Notes under the pieces: generated by a model
What the model was told of the DNA's origin: nothing
The model's input: the letters and a program-made list of their open reading frames with translations, nothing else
Databases searched by the model: none
Source of the DNA: Companilactobacillus musae
GTDB taxonomy: Bacteria > Bacillota > Bacilli > Lactobacillales > Lactobacillaceae
Direction of reading: 5' to 3'
Length of the DNA: 64,000 bases
NCBI RefSeq assembly: GCF_003967595.1
Contig: NZ_BIFW01000004.1
Location: 124,001-188,000 of the forward strand
In this document: positions 10,106 to 19,378 of the stretch, piece after piece
Position numbering within the stretch: the stretch's first letter is position 1
Layout of the letters: each line of letters starts with the position of its first letter
Made by a program: the position numbers and the translations under genes

Positions 10106-11099
10106 ATGCTTTAATAACAACTTTCCCCATCATATGGCCGCCTTCAACTAATTCAGTAGCTTTCTTAATATTCTCTAAATTAAAGCCATGGAATACCTTA
10201 GTTACTGTCGAATGAATCATGCCACTGTCTAAACCGACTGCTAATTTTTCCAAATAAGCTCCTTGATCAGACATTGACTCCAACTTGAACTTTGCCTTAG
10301 TAAACATCCACTCCCAAGCAAAGTTAACTGACTTTTGTTTCAAATCCATTACTTGTGATTCACGCAGATTGGTGATAGTAGCAAAAGTTCCAAATGGTTT
10401 AATCAATTCTACGATCTCTTGCCAATGAGGATCATTATCACTCAAACCGATAATATAGTCGATATTTTCAATTCCTAAATCATGAATTTGTTTGACTAAA
10501 TCTTGATGATGATTGACTACTAAATCGGCTCCGAGGTTTTTTACCCACTTAACCTTCTCATCAGTCGATGCAGTAGAAATAACTCTTAAACCGGCTAAAT
10601 GTGCCAATTGAGTTGCAATTGAGCCAACACCACCTGCTCCATTAATAATCAAAATAGTTTTATTTCGATTGTCGACAGCTGGATCAATATCTAACTTTTC
10701 AAATAACAGCTCGCTTGCCGTTAAAGTAACTAACGGCATAGCAACACTTTTTTCAATTGAAGTTTCTTTAGGTGCATGAGCTACAATTCTTTCATCAATC
10801 AACTCATATTCTTGATACGAACCATCACGAGTATAATCGCCGGCAAAAAATACCTTGTCACCAACTTGGAAATTCTTTACTTTATTTCCAACGCCCTCAA
10901 CAATTCCATAACCGTCATATCCTAAAATCTTGGGAGCTTTTAATTCACCAGCAATATTTTTACGCGTAGCAATATCAACGGGATTGACCGAAACTCCCTC
11001 AATCTTAACCAACAAATCACGTTCCTTAGCAACTTCTTGAGTTTTATCAAATTCAACAAAACTAGTTATCTTATTATCAGTTACACCAAATGCTTTCAT
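10104..11099 (-). CDS. Zinc-type alcohol dehydrogenase-like / quinone oxidoreductase (MDR family)
   Basis: A 331-residue NAD(P)H-dependent oxidoreductase of the medium-chain dehydrogenase/reductase superfamily. The GroES-like N-terminus shows VSVNPVDIATRK and ILGYDGYGIVEGVG; the Rossmann fold has INGAGGVGSIATQLA at about 155. The zinc-ligand cysteines of true alcohol dehydrogenases are absent, so it is nearer to the zinc-free quinone/enone reductases despite the family name. The gene appears monocistronic. The substrate is unknown. Confidence 0.88.
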   Translation of the reverse strand: MKAFGVTDNKITSFVEFDKTQEVAKERDLLVKIEGVSVNPVDIATRKNIAGELKAPKILGYDGYGIVEGVGNKVKNFQVGDKVFFAGDYTRDGSYQEYELIDERIVAHAPKETSIEKSVAMPLVTLTASELLFEKLDIDPAVDNRNKTILIINGAGGVGSIATQLAHLAGLRVISTASTDEKVKWVKNLGADLVVNHHQDLVKQIHDLGIENIDYIIGLSDNDPHWQEIVELIKPFGTFATITNLRESQVMDLKQKSVNFAWEWMFTKAKFKLESMSDQGAYLEKLAVGLDSGMIHSTVTKVFHGFNLENIKKATELVEGGHMMGKVVIKA

Positions 11100-11195
11100 T
11101 TATCTGACCTTCTTTTCAATAACTCTATCTTACAATAAAAAGATCATTGAAAACATTTTCTGCCCCTCATGATAATATAATATTTATTTAAACAT

Positions 11196-11253
11196 AAAAA
11201 AAGCCCTATAATTATTAGACATCTTTGTCATCTTAATAATTGTAGGGTTCTTT
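11196..11253 (-). terminator. Terminator of the 3D-like gene
   Basis: On the minus strand AGAACCCTACAATTATTA pairs with TAATAATTATAGGGCT, followed by a T-run. Confidence 0.8.
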
Positions 11254-11302
11254 CTATAGATGGTAAATTTGAAACGAGCTACGATAAGGCAACTCTTGGT
11301 TC

Positions 11303-11974
11303 TTAACCAATAATTTCAACTGTGGCACTTGTAATTCCGTATGATGGAATCATGCTATTAGGCATTGCCATATCAATTTGATATGGATTGTCATAGGCAA
11401 ATGTACCTGTATCGTTTACGGTACGATAATAGACATCACCTTGAGCTGTAGTAATCTTCAAGCTTGATCCACGAGGGATAACGCTTAAGTTTGTAGCAAC
11501 TCCTGAATAACCCATATCTGATCCTAAAACAGCTGGATCATAAAAACTAATTTTGAATGTACCAACATTTTTACCTGTTGATTGCATTTCTACTGGTGGC
11601 TCTGCGGCCGCTTGTGTTATTGCTTGTTGTGAAGCTTCGATTTGTTCTGGTTGTGAATCTTGGACTGGTGCATGGTCAACATCTTGACTTGTTTGTGTTG
11701 ATGTAACGTCACCCATATTTGGGTCCTTTTCACTATGACTTATACCAGGCATAAATTCCTTATTGTCTGATAATGATACTTTTTTATTTAGTGTATAAGC
11801 ATCACCATTAACAGTTTGATTTGTTTCCAAACTAGTTAATGTTTTTTGAAAATCTGTTGTATTACTTACTTGGCTTGACGATGTATCTGCAGCATAGGCA
11901 ACTGTATATCCCATTCCCCCTGTAACGATCAAACTAATAATAAGTAGTGCATCTAATTTAATTTGCTTTAGCAA
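11303..11974 (-). CDS. Secreted protein with a 3D-like (double-psi barrel) C-terminal domain
   Basis: A 223-residue exported protein. A signal peptide ends near AYAADTSS (about residue 29), followed by a low-complexity Gln/Ser/Thr linker and a C-terminal domain from about residue 138 (GTFKISFYDPAVLG). The segment VIPRGSSLKI...YRTVNDTGTF...IDMAMP resembles the 3D domain of YocH/YuiC-type cell-wall proteins. This domain is closely matched by the protein at 41609-42283, but here the N-terminal LysM is missing. A role in peptidoglycan turnover or the cell surface is inference. Its own terminator follows. Confidence 0.75.
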   Translation of the reverse strand: MLKQIKLDALLIISLIVTGGMGYTVAYAADTSSSQVSNTTDFQKTLTSLETNQTVNGDAYTLNKKVSLSDNKEFMPGISHSEKDPNMGDVTSTQTSQDVDHAPVQDSQPEQIEASQQAITQAAAEPPVEMQSTGKNVGTFKISFYDPAVLGSDMGYSGVATNLSVIPRGSSLKITTAQGDVYYRTVNDTGTFAYDNPYQIDMAMPNSMIPSYGITSATVEIIG

Positions 11975-12202
11975 CTAATCTCTCCCCGGTTTTATGTTTA
12001 CCAGAGGACACTATACAAGACGAATATAACAAACATATTACAGACACAATAAAAAAAATCACTTAGGATCATTTTTTGTAATCTAATTGTAATCAAGATC
12101 AAATATCATAATATATTTTGCCGATATATAATCTTTTGACGAAATGCTAACACATTGTGATTGATTTATCAATGTCTTTGTAACCGATTTCTATATTTTA
12201 AA

Positions 12203-12230
12203 AAATATTTGTTTGCGAGAACAAATATTT
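12203..12230. promoter_or_regulatory. Operator-like palindrome upstream of the FMN reductase
   Basis: Perfect inverted repeat AAATATTTGTT-N6-AACAAATATTT. It overlaps the likely -35 (TTGTTG just downstream) of a promoter with an extended -10 TGTGATAAT near 12247-12255. A regulator binding here would block transcription of the downstream reductase. The rest of the 315-bp gap 11975-12289 shows no gene. Confidence 0.55.
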
Positions 12231-12289
12231 GTTGAATAAATTTATTTGTGATAATTTAGAAACATCGAAGGATATGGAGGAGTTTTTAT

Positions 12290-12838
12290 ATGTCAAAAAA
12301 AATTGCAGTTTTAGTTGGTAGTTTGCGTAAAGGATCATACTCAAAACAAATTGCTAAAAATCTTATGAAGCTATTCCCAAGTGACTATGAAGCAAAATTA
12401 GTCGAAATTGGTAATTTGCCACTATATAGTGAAGATATTGATACACCTGAAAGTGTACCTGCAGAATATACTGAATTTAGAGATCAAATTAAGGATGCTG
12501 ACGGTGTTTTATTCGTTACCCCAGAATATAACCGTTCAATCCCTGGTGGTTTAAAGAATGCGATTGATGTTGGTTCACGTCCATACGGTCAAAGTGCTTG
12601 GGACAAGAAGCCTGCCGCTATCGTCAGCGTTTCACCTGGTGCTATTAGTGGTTTCGGTGCTAACCATACATTACGTCAATCACTAGTATTCTTGAACATG
12701 CCTGTCTTGCAACAACCAGAAGCTTACATTGGTAATGTAACTAATATTCTTGATAAAGACGGCAATGTTGCTGAAGGTACTGTTGGTTTCTTACAAAGTA
12801 TCGTAGACGCCTACGTTGAATTACTTAACAGATACTAA
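12290..12838 (+). CDS. NADPH-dependent FMN reductase
   Basis: A 182-residue flavodoxin-like oxidoreductase that reduces FMN or quinone/azo substrates with NAD(P)H. The start MSKKIAVLVGSLRKGSYSKQIA is the FMN phosphate-binding loop (GSLRKGS), and FVTPEYNRSIPGGLKNAIDVGSRP is the second diagnostic motif. GGAGGAG precedes ATG 12290. It is monocistronic, behind a palindromic operator-like site and followed by a terminator. A stress-responsive role is plausible but inferred. Confidence 0.92.
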   Translation: MSKKIAVLVGSLRKGSYSKQIAKNLMKLFPSDYEAKLVEIGNLPLYSEDIDTPESVPAEYTEFRDQIKDADGVLFVTPEYNRSIPGGLKNAIDVGSRPYGQSAWDKKPAAIVSVSPGAISGFGANHTLRQSLVFLNMPVLQQPEAYIGNVTNILDKDGNVAEGTVGFLQSIVDAYVELLNRY

Positions 12839-12857
12839 TCATCTACATATTAATAAA

Positions 12858-12928
12858 TAAAAGGTATTCCATCAGAGATATAACATACATGTTTAAAGTA
12901 TGCTTTATCTGACGGAATACCTTTTTTA
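12858..12928. terminator. Bidirectional terminator
   Basis: AAAGGTATTCC and GGAATACCTTT arms with an inner TCAGA/TCTGA, between the FMN reductase and the convergent GH3 gene. Confidence 0.8.
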
Positions 12929-12933
12929 ATTGT

Positions 12934-15564
12934 TTAAAATTTCAATTTCAAAACCATTCTTAAGACATTAACTGCCGACTTCTGTAAATCACCTAGATAA
13001 AGATCGTTATTATCTTTCCATTTACCAGTCAATAAAATATGCTCATCATCAACTATTTGTGCTTCATCATTATAGATCCAATTTTTAACTCGATTATTTA
13101 AGCGCGAATTATCACCAACTCTAACCTTAACAATTACTTCACCATCAGCATCAATTGTAAAGTCATTCCACATTTCAGTTTCCACAAATTTCTTTTTCAA
13201 TAAATCATAATCTTTTTTGATCTTAATATTGGCCTGACGATCAAATTCGGGGCCGAAATCACTAACCGCACTCATTAACTCTGATTTAGAACTACCAGGC
13301 ATTATTAAATCATTCCCAGCATGCATGCTCTTTTTAGGATCAGCTGAACTAAACCAGTCAGTCATAACGGTTCCTTCAAAATTCCACTCATCACGTAAAA
13401 TATTCGTTAAAAGTTCAAAATTTGCACCTGAGAAAGTTCCATTAACTCGATTATATGAAGACATAATTGCAACTGGTTGGCAAAGTTTGATAGCAATCTC
13501 AAAATTACGCAAATAAATTTCTCGGAGAGCTTGTTCACCAATAACACTATTACCATAATTACGAAAACTTTCTTGATTGTTACCCATAAAGTGTTTCAAA
13601 GTTACACCAATTTTAGGATGCGATTGAACTCCCTTGGTTTCAAAAGCCGCCATAGTACCAGAAAGATAAGGATCTTCAGAAAAATATTCAAAGTTTCTTC
13701 CACCTAATGGATCACGATGAATATTCATTCCTGGAGCTAGCCATAGATCAACTCCAAATTCTTTCATCTCTGTACCAACTGCAAAACCAACTTTTTCAAT
13801 TAGATCTTTATTCCATGTCTGTGCTAAAGCTGTACCAACTGGCCATGCAGTTGCATAGTGAGTAATTGTTTGTTCATTTCTCTCATAGACAGGATCAACC
13901 CTAACCCCGGCAGGACCATCAGCCATAACTACAGCAGGAATCCTTTTTGATGAAATAGTTCCAGTCTGACCGGCAGCACCAGGGACCAAATCTGAAGAAA
14001 TTCCAACCATACTATTTTCTGAACTGGACAATGTACCTTCAACTAAATCGACTAACTGTTTGTCGGTCAAACTTGCGATAAATTCAGCTAATTCAACATC
14101 TCCATCAAAAACATCGTTCAAAGTCTTTCCAGCTGCATCTCTAACATGCTCAATAACTTGATCTAACCCATTACCAGGCAAGTTCTCTCTTTCAGATACA
14201 AAGGTCGTTACATCAGAAGATTCTTGATATTGAACAAACTCTGTTTCTGGAAAATTATTAGCTTTAAGAATGAAGAGCGGTACATTATTTACTTGTTTTA
14301 ACTCAACATTATTCTTAGTTAAAGTCGTTGGATCAATTCTTGGCTTGAGAACATCTTCAACTTTCTTTAAAATAACCTTTTCGTCCAGTTTAAATTTAGC
14401 CACAACTTCTGTTTTACGTGAACTATTCCCAACTCGAAGATAATAAGTTCCCGGAACTAAAATATAAGCTCCTAATTCAATATCAAATACACTCAAATCA
14501 GTAACTGGAATTTCAAATTCTAAGGTCTGATGTGCTTTAGGACGAAGAATTGTGGTCTTATTATAACCAATCAAATCTTGATAAGGTGTCGGGATGTTTG
14601 TTTGTGGTTTAGAAACATAAATTTGAACTGTTTCCTGACCAGCATAATTTTCATCTGTATTTTCTACATTTACTTGTAAACGAATTCGTTTTTCATTTAC
14701 GTTAACTTTTTGAGATTTGATAAAGAATTTAGCATAACTCAAACCATAACCAAACTCATAACGTGGTTTAACATTAAAACTATCAAAATAACGATAACCA
14801 ACATAATTTCCTTCAACATATTCAGGATTTGACATTCCAAAGTTCTCTGAGGTTGGATAATCATGATATGACTTGGCCCAAGTATCAGATAATTTACCAG
14901 AAGGCGTCTTAGTCCCATCAAGAATTTCTGCTACTGCATCGCCACTAGTCATTCCTAATTGAGAAACCAAAACGACACTATCAAGCATTGGACACTGATC
15001 TAAAAAACTAGTATCCATCACTCCGCCAACATTTAGGAGCACTACACTATTGTTATAATATTCACTCATCTGAATAATATTAGACAATTCATTATCAGTT
15101 AACTTAAAGTCGCCTTTGTGATTACGACGATCATAGTTTTCACCTGAACTTCGAGAAATCACATAAATTCCTGTTGTTGCGGCATCAAATTCAGCCACTT
15201 CGGGATCTTTAAATTTAAAAGCTGGCGCCAACAATGCCATTGGGTCATCCTTTAATTTTTCAGTATATAGATCACTTTCTCTTTGATAATATCTTTGTAA
15301 CCTCATTAGCCATGATTTAGAAGTAACTGTAAAGCCATGATTTTCAAGTCCATCTAAGATACTAACAACATTACGTTGATTAACATCTCCCGAACCAGTT
15401 CCTCCCTTGACTGTAGCAAAGGCCCCACTACCATAAACAGCAACTGTTTTATTCTTCAAAGGTAACGTTTGATTTTTATTCTGTAACAAAACAATGGCCT
15501 CTTCAGCAGCACGTTTTGCCAATTCCTTATTTTCAAGTTCTCGTTGTGAAATAACGTTTTCCAT
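12934..15564 (-). CDS. Glycoside hydrolase family 3 beta-glycosidase with swapped domain order
   Basis: An 876-residue cytosolic glycosidase (no signal peptide), probably a beta-glucosidase acting on imported oligosaccharides or glycosides. The usual GH3 order is inverted: the GH3 C-terminal (Rossmann-like) domain comes first (about 15-250, AVYGSGAFATVKGGTGSGDVN), then a fibronectin-III-like domain (about 290-390), then the catalytic TIM-barrel domain (about 540-870, with GVDLWLAPGMNIHRDPLGGRNFEYFSED split across the start). The nucleophile is D736 in VMTDWFSS. This order is known for a subset of bacterial GH3 enzymes. AAAGGAGAG precedes the ATG. Confidence 0.9.
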   Translation of the reverse strand: MENVISQRELENKELAKRAAEEAIVLLQNKNQTLPLKNKTVAVYGSGAFATVKGGTGSGDVNQRNVVSILDGLENHGFTVTSKSWLMRLQRYYQRESDLYTEKLKDDPMALLAPAFKFKDPEVAEFDAATTGIYVISRSSGENYDRRNHKGDFKLTDNELSNIIQMSEYYNNSVVLLNVGGVMDTSFLDQCPMLDSVVLVSQLGMTSGDAVAEILDGTKTPSGKLSDTWAKSYHDYPTSENFGMSNPEYVEGNYVGYRYFDSFNVKPRYEFGYGLSYAKFFIKSQKVNVNEKRIRLQVNVENTDENYAGQETVQIYVSKPQTNIPTPYQDLIGYNKTTILRPKAHQTLEFEIPVTDLSVFDIELGAYILVPGTYYLRVGNSSRKTEVVAKFKLDEKVILKKVEDVLKPRIDPTTLTKNNVELKQVNNVPLFILKANNFPETEFVQYQESSDVTTFVSERENLPGNGLDQVIEHVRDAAGKTLNDVFDGDVELAEFIASLTDKQLVDLVEGTLSSSENSMVGISSDLVPGAAGQTGTISSKRIPAVVMADGPAGVRVDPVYERNEQTITHYATAWPVGTALAQTWNKDLIEKVGFAVGTEMKEFGVDLWLAPGMNIHRDPLGGRNFEYFSEDPYLSGTMAAFETKGVQSHPKIGVTLKHFMGNNQESFRNYGNSVIGEQALREIYLRNFEIAIKLCQPVAIMSSYNRVNGTFSGANFELLTNILRDEWNFEGTVMTDWFSSADPKKSMHAGNDLIMPGSSKSELMSAVSDFGPEFDRQANIKIKKDYDLLKKKFVETEMWNDFTIDADGEVIVKVRVGDNSRLNNRVKNWIYNDEAQIVDDEHILLTGKWKDNNDLYLGDLQKSAVNVLRMVLKLKF

Positions 15565-15664
15565 CTAAAATATCTCTCCTTTGGTGGAAATGTAATTATC
15601 TTAATTTTACACTTCTCTTCACAAAAAAGTGATTGTAAAGGTTATAGTTAGTTCTTTTTTAACT

Positions 15665-15826
15665 GCCGTCGTCCGTGAAGTCTCTGTGGACCACTGGAAC
15701 GTGGTGGGCACGAATTTAAGCCAATCAAAAAACGCGATTGTCTCAAATATAGACCTTATTCTAACCTTGCTACGCAAGCTAAGAATAATTTCACCACTGA
15801 GGGTCCACAGAGACTTTACTCCCGAC
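15665..15826 (+). repeat. Paired structured repeat C (subtype 2, forward)
   Basis: Starts GCCGTCGTCCGTG and ends ACTCCCGAC. Terminal stem AAGTCTCTGTGGACC / GGTCCACAGAGACTT. It lies upstream of the GH3 gene and pairs in inverted orientation with element D. Confidence 0.85.
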
Positions 15827-15902
15827 TAAAAATTAGTTCTTACTATTGTTTATTAACTAAACTTACAGTAACACTATTTAAAAATATCAAAACAACACAT
15901 TA

Positions 15903-16063
15903 GTCCGGAGCAACAAAGCCGATGGGCTCAGTAGTGAAATTCTACTTAATTCGCGAACTTTGCGGATTTAGTAGAAGGTCGAACTTGAAGACAATGCGAA
16001 CTTCATTGGCTCCAAGTCGGCCCACTACGTTCCAGCCCAATCGGCTTTGTTGCGGAGGACGGC
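15903..16063 (-). repeat. Paired structured repeat D (subtype 1, reverse)
   Basis: Starts GTCCGGAGCAAC and ends CGGAGGACGGC. Terminal stem GCAACAAAGCCGAT / ATCGGCTTTGTTGC; the GCCGAT arm differs from other subtype 1 copies (GAAAAT) and its partner arm changes with it. Confidence 0.85.
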
Positions 16064-16069
16064 ATCTAT

Positions 16070-16261
16070 TTATTTTTTAAAAATATACTTACGTAAAACA
16101 TATTTATGAATCAAGAGTAACAGCACAATTAAAATTATGCCAATAATTATTTCACTTGTTAAAAAGCTCAACCCTAACGCCTGAACGATGTTAAGCAATG
16201 GATCATTAAAAATAGATATCAATAATAAAAATAAAATTATATCAGCTGTATAAATATTCAT
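16070..16261 (-). CDS. Small membrane protein, unknown
   Basis: A 63-residue, very hydrophobic protein with two membrane segments (about 8-30 and 36-55) and a basic end (KYVLRKYIFKK). I do not recognise a family. Support for a real gene is the near-perfect AGGAGGA site a few bases before ATG 16261. The stop lies seven bases from the edge of repeat D, so the repeat occupies its whole 3' region. It is divergent from coaBC. Function unknown. Confidence 0.6.
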   Translation of the reverse strand: MNIYTADIILFLLLISIFNDPLLNIVQALGLSFLTSEIIIGIILIVLLLLIHKYVLRKYIFKK

Positions 16262-16343
16262 TGAATCCTCCTAATAAGAGCATCATATCATAACCCTAAA
16301 ACAGGTATAATATAGTAAGAAAAAATTTTTTTGAGGTGAAGAG

Positions 16344-17534
16344 ATGCTCAAAGATAAACATATTGCTGTATACGTAACTGGTGGTATTGCTGCCTATAAA
16401 AGCTTAGGGATCGTAAGAGCTTTGATCAAACAAGAAGCTATTGTTCAAGTTATTATGACTGACGCTGCTCAAAAATTTGTGACGCCATTAACTTTTGCCA
16501 CTCTTAGTCAACATCCTGTTATTACTGATAATTTTACTCCCCAAACTAGTCCTGATGATTTTATTCCTCACATTCAACTGGCACTTTGGACTGACTTGGC
16601 TATCGTTGTTCCCGCTACTGCTAATATCATTGGCAAAATGGCCAACGGTATTGCTGATGATATTACTTCAACTAGCTTACTTGCTACTACTGCCCCTAAG
16701 TTGATCTTTCCAACTATGAATACGGATATGTATGATAATCCAGCAGTTCAAAAAAATCTTCAAACTTTACAAGAAATGGGAATTCAAATTGTTGAACCAG
16801 CTGAAGGATTTCTGGCTGAAGGCATGACCGGCAAAGGTCGCTTGCCAGAATTATCAGTTATCATGAATGCTATTGAAAATAATTTTACTGAAAAAAAATT
16901 AGCTGGTAAAAAAGTTGTTGTCACTGCTGGTGGAACTAAAGAGGCAATCGATCCAGTTCGTTATATTGGAAATCGTTCTTCTGGAAAAATGGGACTGGCC
17001 ATGGCAACTGTCGCTCGAGATTTAGGTGCTGAGGTTACTTTGATTACGACTGTTGATGCTCCATTAGCGGGTATGAATATCATCCAAGTCCAAACTGCCA
17101 GTGAAATGATGCAACAATTGCAAGACGTTTTCCCTACAACTGATGCTTTAGTAATGGCAGCTGCCGTTGCTGATTTCAAACCTTTACATGTGGCTGACCA
17201 AAAAATCAAAAAAAATGACGATGAAGATCTCTTTACTATCGAGCTCACTAAAAATCCTGACATTTTGAAAACTATCGCTGCTACTAAAAACAAACAGTTT
17301 GTCGTTGGTTTCGCTGCTGAAACGCAAAATCTTTTAAGCAACGCCGAAAAAAAATTAGCTCATAAAAATGCTGATGTAATTTTAGCCAATAATGTGGCTA
17401 ATGAAGGATCTGGGTTTGGTGTTGATACAAACCGTATTACACTGCTTCAAAAAAATCATGAACCTACAACTTGGCCATTAATGTCAAAAATTGATGTAGC
17501 TAAAAAATTCTGGGATTTCTATATTAACAGATAA
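16344..17534 (+). CDS. coaBC: Bifunctional phosphopantothenoylcysteine decarboxylase / phosphopantothenate-cysteine ligase
   Basis: Performs two successive steps of coenzyme A synthesis: ligation of cysteine to 4'-phosphopantothenate, then decarboxylation to 4'-phosphopantetheine. The 396-residue protein has an FMN-binding CoaC half (VTGGIAAYKSLGIVRAL at the start, PTMNTDMYDNPAVQ near 120-135) and a CoaB half from about 190 (VVVTAGGTKEAIDPVRYIGN, SSGKMG, AAAVADFKP). GAGGTG precedes ATG 16344. It is monocistronic with its own terminator. The fused form is the usual one in bacteria. Confidence 0.95.
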   Translation: MLKDKHIAVYVTGGIAAYKSLGIVRALIKQEAIVQVIMTDAAQKFVTPLTFATLSQHPVITDNFTPQTSPDDFIPHIQLALWTDLAIVVPATANIIGKMANGIADDITSTSLLATTAPKLIFPTMNTDMYDNPAVQKNLQTLQEMGIQIVEPAEGFLAEGMTGKGRLPELSVIMNAIENNFTEKKLAGKKVVVTAGGTKEAIDPVRYIGNRSSGKMGLAMATVARDLGAEVTLITTVDAPLAGMNIIQVQTASEMMQQLQDVFPTTDALVMAAAVADFKPLHVADQKIKKNDDEDLFTIELTKNPDILKTIAATKNKQFVVGFAAETQNLLSNAEKKLAHKNADVILANNVANEGSGFGVDTNRITLLQKNHEPTTWPLMSKIDVAKKFWDFYINR

Positions 17535-17586
17535 CAAAAGACACCCTACTAAGAATGATACATATTCTTAATAGGATGTCTTTTTA
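17535..17586. terminator. Bidirectional terminator after coaBC
   Basis: AAAAGACACCCTA / TAGGATGTCTTTTT arms with inner TAAGAAT/ATTCTTA, between coaBC and the convergent ABC exporter genes. Confidence 0.8.
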
Positions 17587-17596
17587 ATTTACTTGA

Positions 17597-19378
17597 TTAA
17601 TCAGTAACCATCTGATTGTGATATAAACCAGCGTAGAAGCCATTTTCTTTCAACAAAGCCTCATGATTACCTTGTTCGATAATGGTTCCATCTTTCAAAA
17701 CAACAATCTTATCAGCATTCAAAATTGTCTTAAGTCGATGAGCAATGACAAAACTAGTCCGTCCTTGGATCACTCGATCCATCGCTGCTTGAATATTAGC
17801 CTCTGTAACGGTATCAACGTTAGAAGTAGCCTCATCCAATATCAACAATTGAGGATTAGTTAATATAGTTCTTGCAATTGACATTAACTGTTTTTGACCA
17901 GCTGAGAAAATACTCTGCTCATCTGATACTTCAGTATCATAGCCATTTGGCAAACTAGTAATAAATTCATGAATATTAGCTTGCTTAGCTGCATCGATTA
18001 CCCGATCCATCCCTGCATCTGGATCTCCATAGCGAATATTATCAGCAATAGTTCCAGAGAACAATTGTGGGTCTTGAAGTACAATACCAACATTTTTTCG
18101 TAATTCCTTAAGTGAAAACTCACGAATATCAGTACCATCTATTGTAATTGCACCACTATCTACATCATAGAATCGATTCAAAAGATTCATTACCGTTGTT
18201 TTACCAGAACCAGTTGGACCTACTAAGGCAACCATTTCACCTTTATGAACCGAAATAGATACACCATGAAGAATTTCTTTACCCGGCAAATAACTAAAAT
18301 GAACATCTGAAATTTGCAATTCATTTTTAATACCAGCTAAAGACTTACCGTCAGCTGGTTCTATTTCATCAGGTTGACTTCTTACCTCATCAACTCGACG
18401 GGCACCAGTAATTGCTAACTGGATCATTCCATACAAACTTGTAATTGACATAATTGGTTGATAATACTGTTGTGCATAATTAACAAAAACAACTACCAAT
18501 GCTAAGGCTGCTCCGGTTGATAAAGTGCCATTTAAAGCAAACCAAGAACCAAAGAAAATAACGATAGCAGTATTGAGCAAAGACATACCTTGCATCAAAG
18601 GATTCAATACCCCTGACCAAATTTGGCCAGACATAGCGGATTTACGAACTTTTTGATTATACTTCTCAAACCCCTTTATAGAATCCTTTTGCAATCCATT
18701 AGTGATAATAACTTTTTGAGCTGTTACTTGCTCATTGATATATCCATTTAATTTACCGATATCATCCTGCTGATTATTAACTGCTACTCCAGCTTTTTTC
18801 ATCACAACTGCGGCAATTATTAAAGCTACAGGAGTTGAACTCATTGTTACCCATGCCATAGTGACATTTTGATTAAACATAACAATCAGAATACCTATGA
18901 ATTGCGCCATCGATAGAAAAATTTCAATTAACGCTTGATTCATAGCATTAAAAATATTATCTAAATCAGAGGTATAACGAGCTAAAACATCGCCATCACT
19001 GTGGGAATCAAAGTACTGAACTTGCATTCGTTGCATTTTGCGGAATAATCCCACACGCATAGTACCAGTTGAAAACGCCGTAATACGAGCCAAAATCAAA
19101 CTGGCTATAAATAAAGTCAAAGCATCGCCAAGATACAATACCAAGTATATCCATAAAGTATTATGAAACGTTCCCAAACTTGCATTAGCACGTGTTGCAG
19201 TATTAGTCCACTGTTGCAAATATGTAGTCAATTCCGATACGGCACGCCCTAAATAAGTGGGAGCTATAACAATACAGGCAGTCGAGATTCCAATCAGAAT
19301 AGCTGTCATTGTAAAGCCAAACCAATATCTCTTTAAATAGTGCCAATAATATTTACTAGCATTTTTTAAATCGCTCAT
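17597..19378 (-). CDS. ABC exporter half-transporter, canonical Walker B subunit (LmrD/BmrD-like)
   Basis: A 593-residue half-transporter: six membrane helices (about 20-320) followed by a nucleotide-binding domain with Walker A GPTGSGKTT (about 380), signature SAGQKQ (changed from SGGQ) and Walker B LLILDEATS with the catalytic Glu. Its partner, encoded upstream with a one-base TAATG overlap, has the complementary pattern (normal SGGQ, Asp for Glu). This is the asymmetric arrangement of heterodimeric multidrug exporters such as LmrCD and BmrCD. It likely exports drugs or lipophilic compounds; the substrate is inferred only from the family. Confidence 0.9.
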   Translation of the reverse strand: MSDLKNASKYYWHYLKRYWFGFTMTAILIGISTACIVIAPTYLGRAVSELTTYLQQWTNTATRANASLGTFHNTLWIYLVLYLGDALTLFIASLILARITAFSTGTMRVGLFRKMQRMQVQYFDSHSDGDVLARYTSDLDNIFNAMNQALIEIFLSMAQFIGILIVMFNQNVTMAWVTMSSTPVALIIAAVVMKKAGVAVNNQQDDIGKLNGYINEQVTAQKVIITNGLQKDSIKGFEKYNQKVRKSAMSGQIWSGVLNPLMQGMSLLNTAIVIFFGSWFALNGTLSTGAALALVVVFVNYAQQYYQPIMSITSLYGMIQLAITGARRVDEVRSQPDEIEPADGKSLAGIKNELQISDVHFSYLPGKEILHGVSISVHKGEMVALVGPTGSGKTTVMNLLNRFYDVDSGAITIDGTDIREFSLKELRKNVGIVLQDPQLFSGTIADNIRYGDPDAGMDRVIDAAKQANIHEFITSLPNGYDTEVSDEQSIFSAGQKQLMSIARTILTNPQLLILDEATSNVDTVTEANIQAAMDRVIQGRTSFVIAHRLKTILNADKIVVLKDGTIIEQGNHEALLKENGFYAGLYHNQMVTD

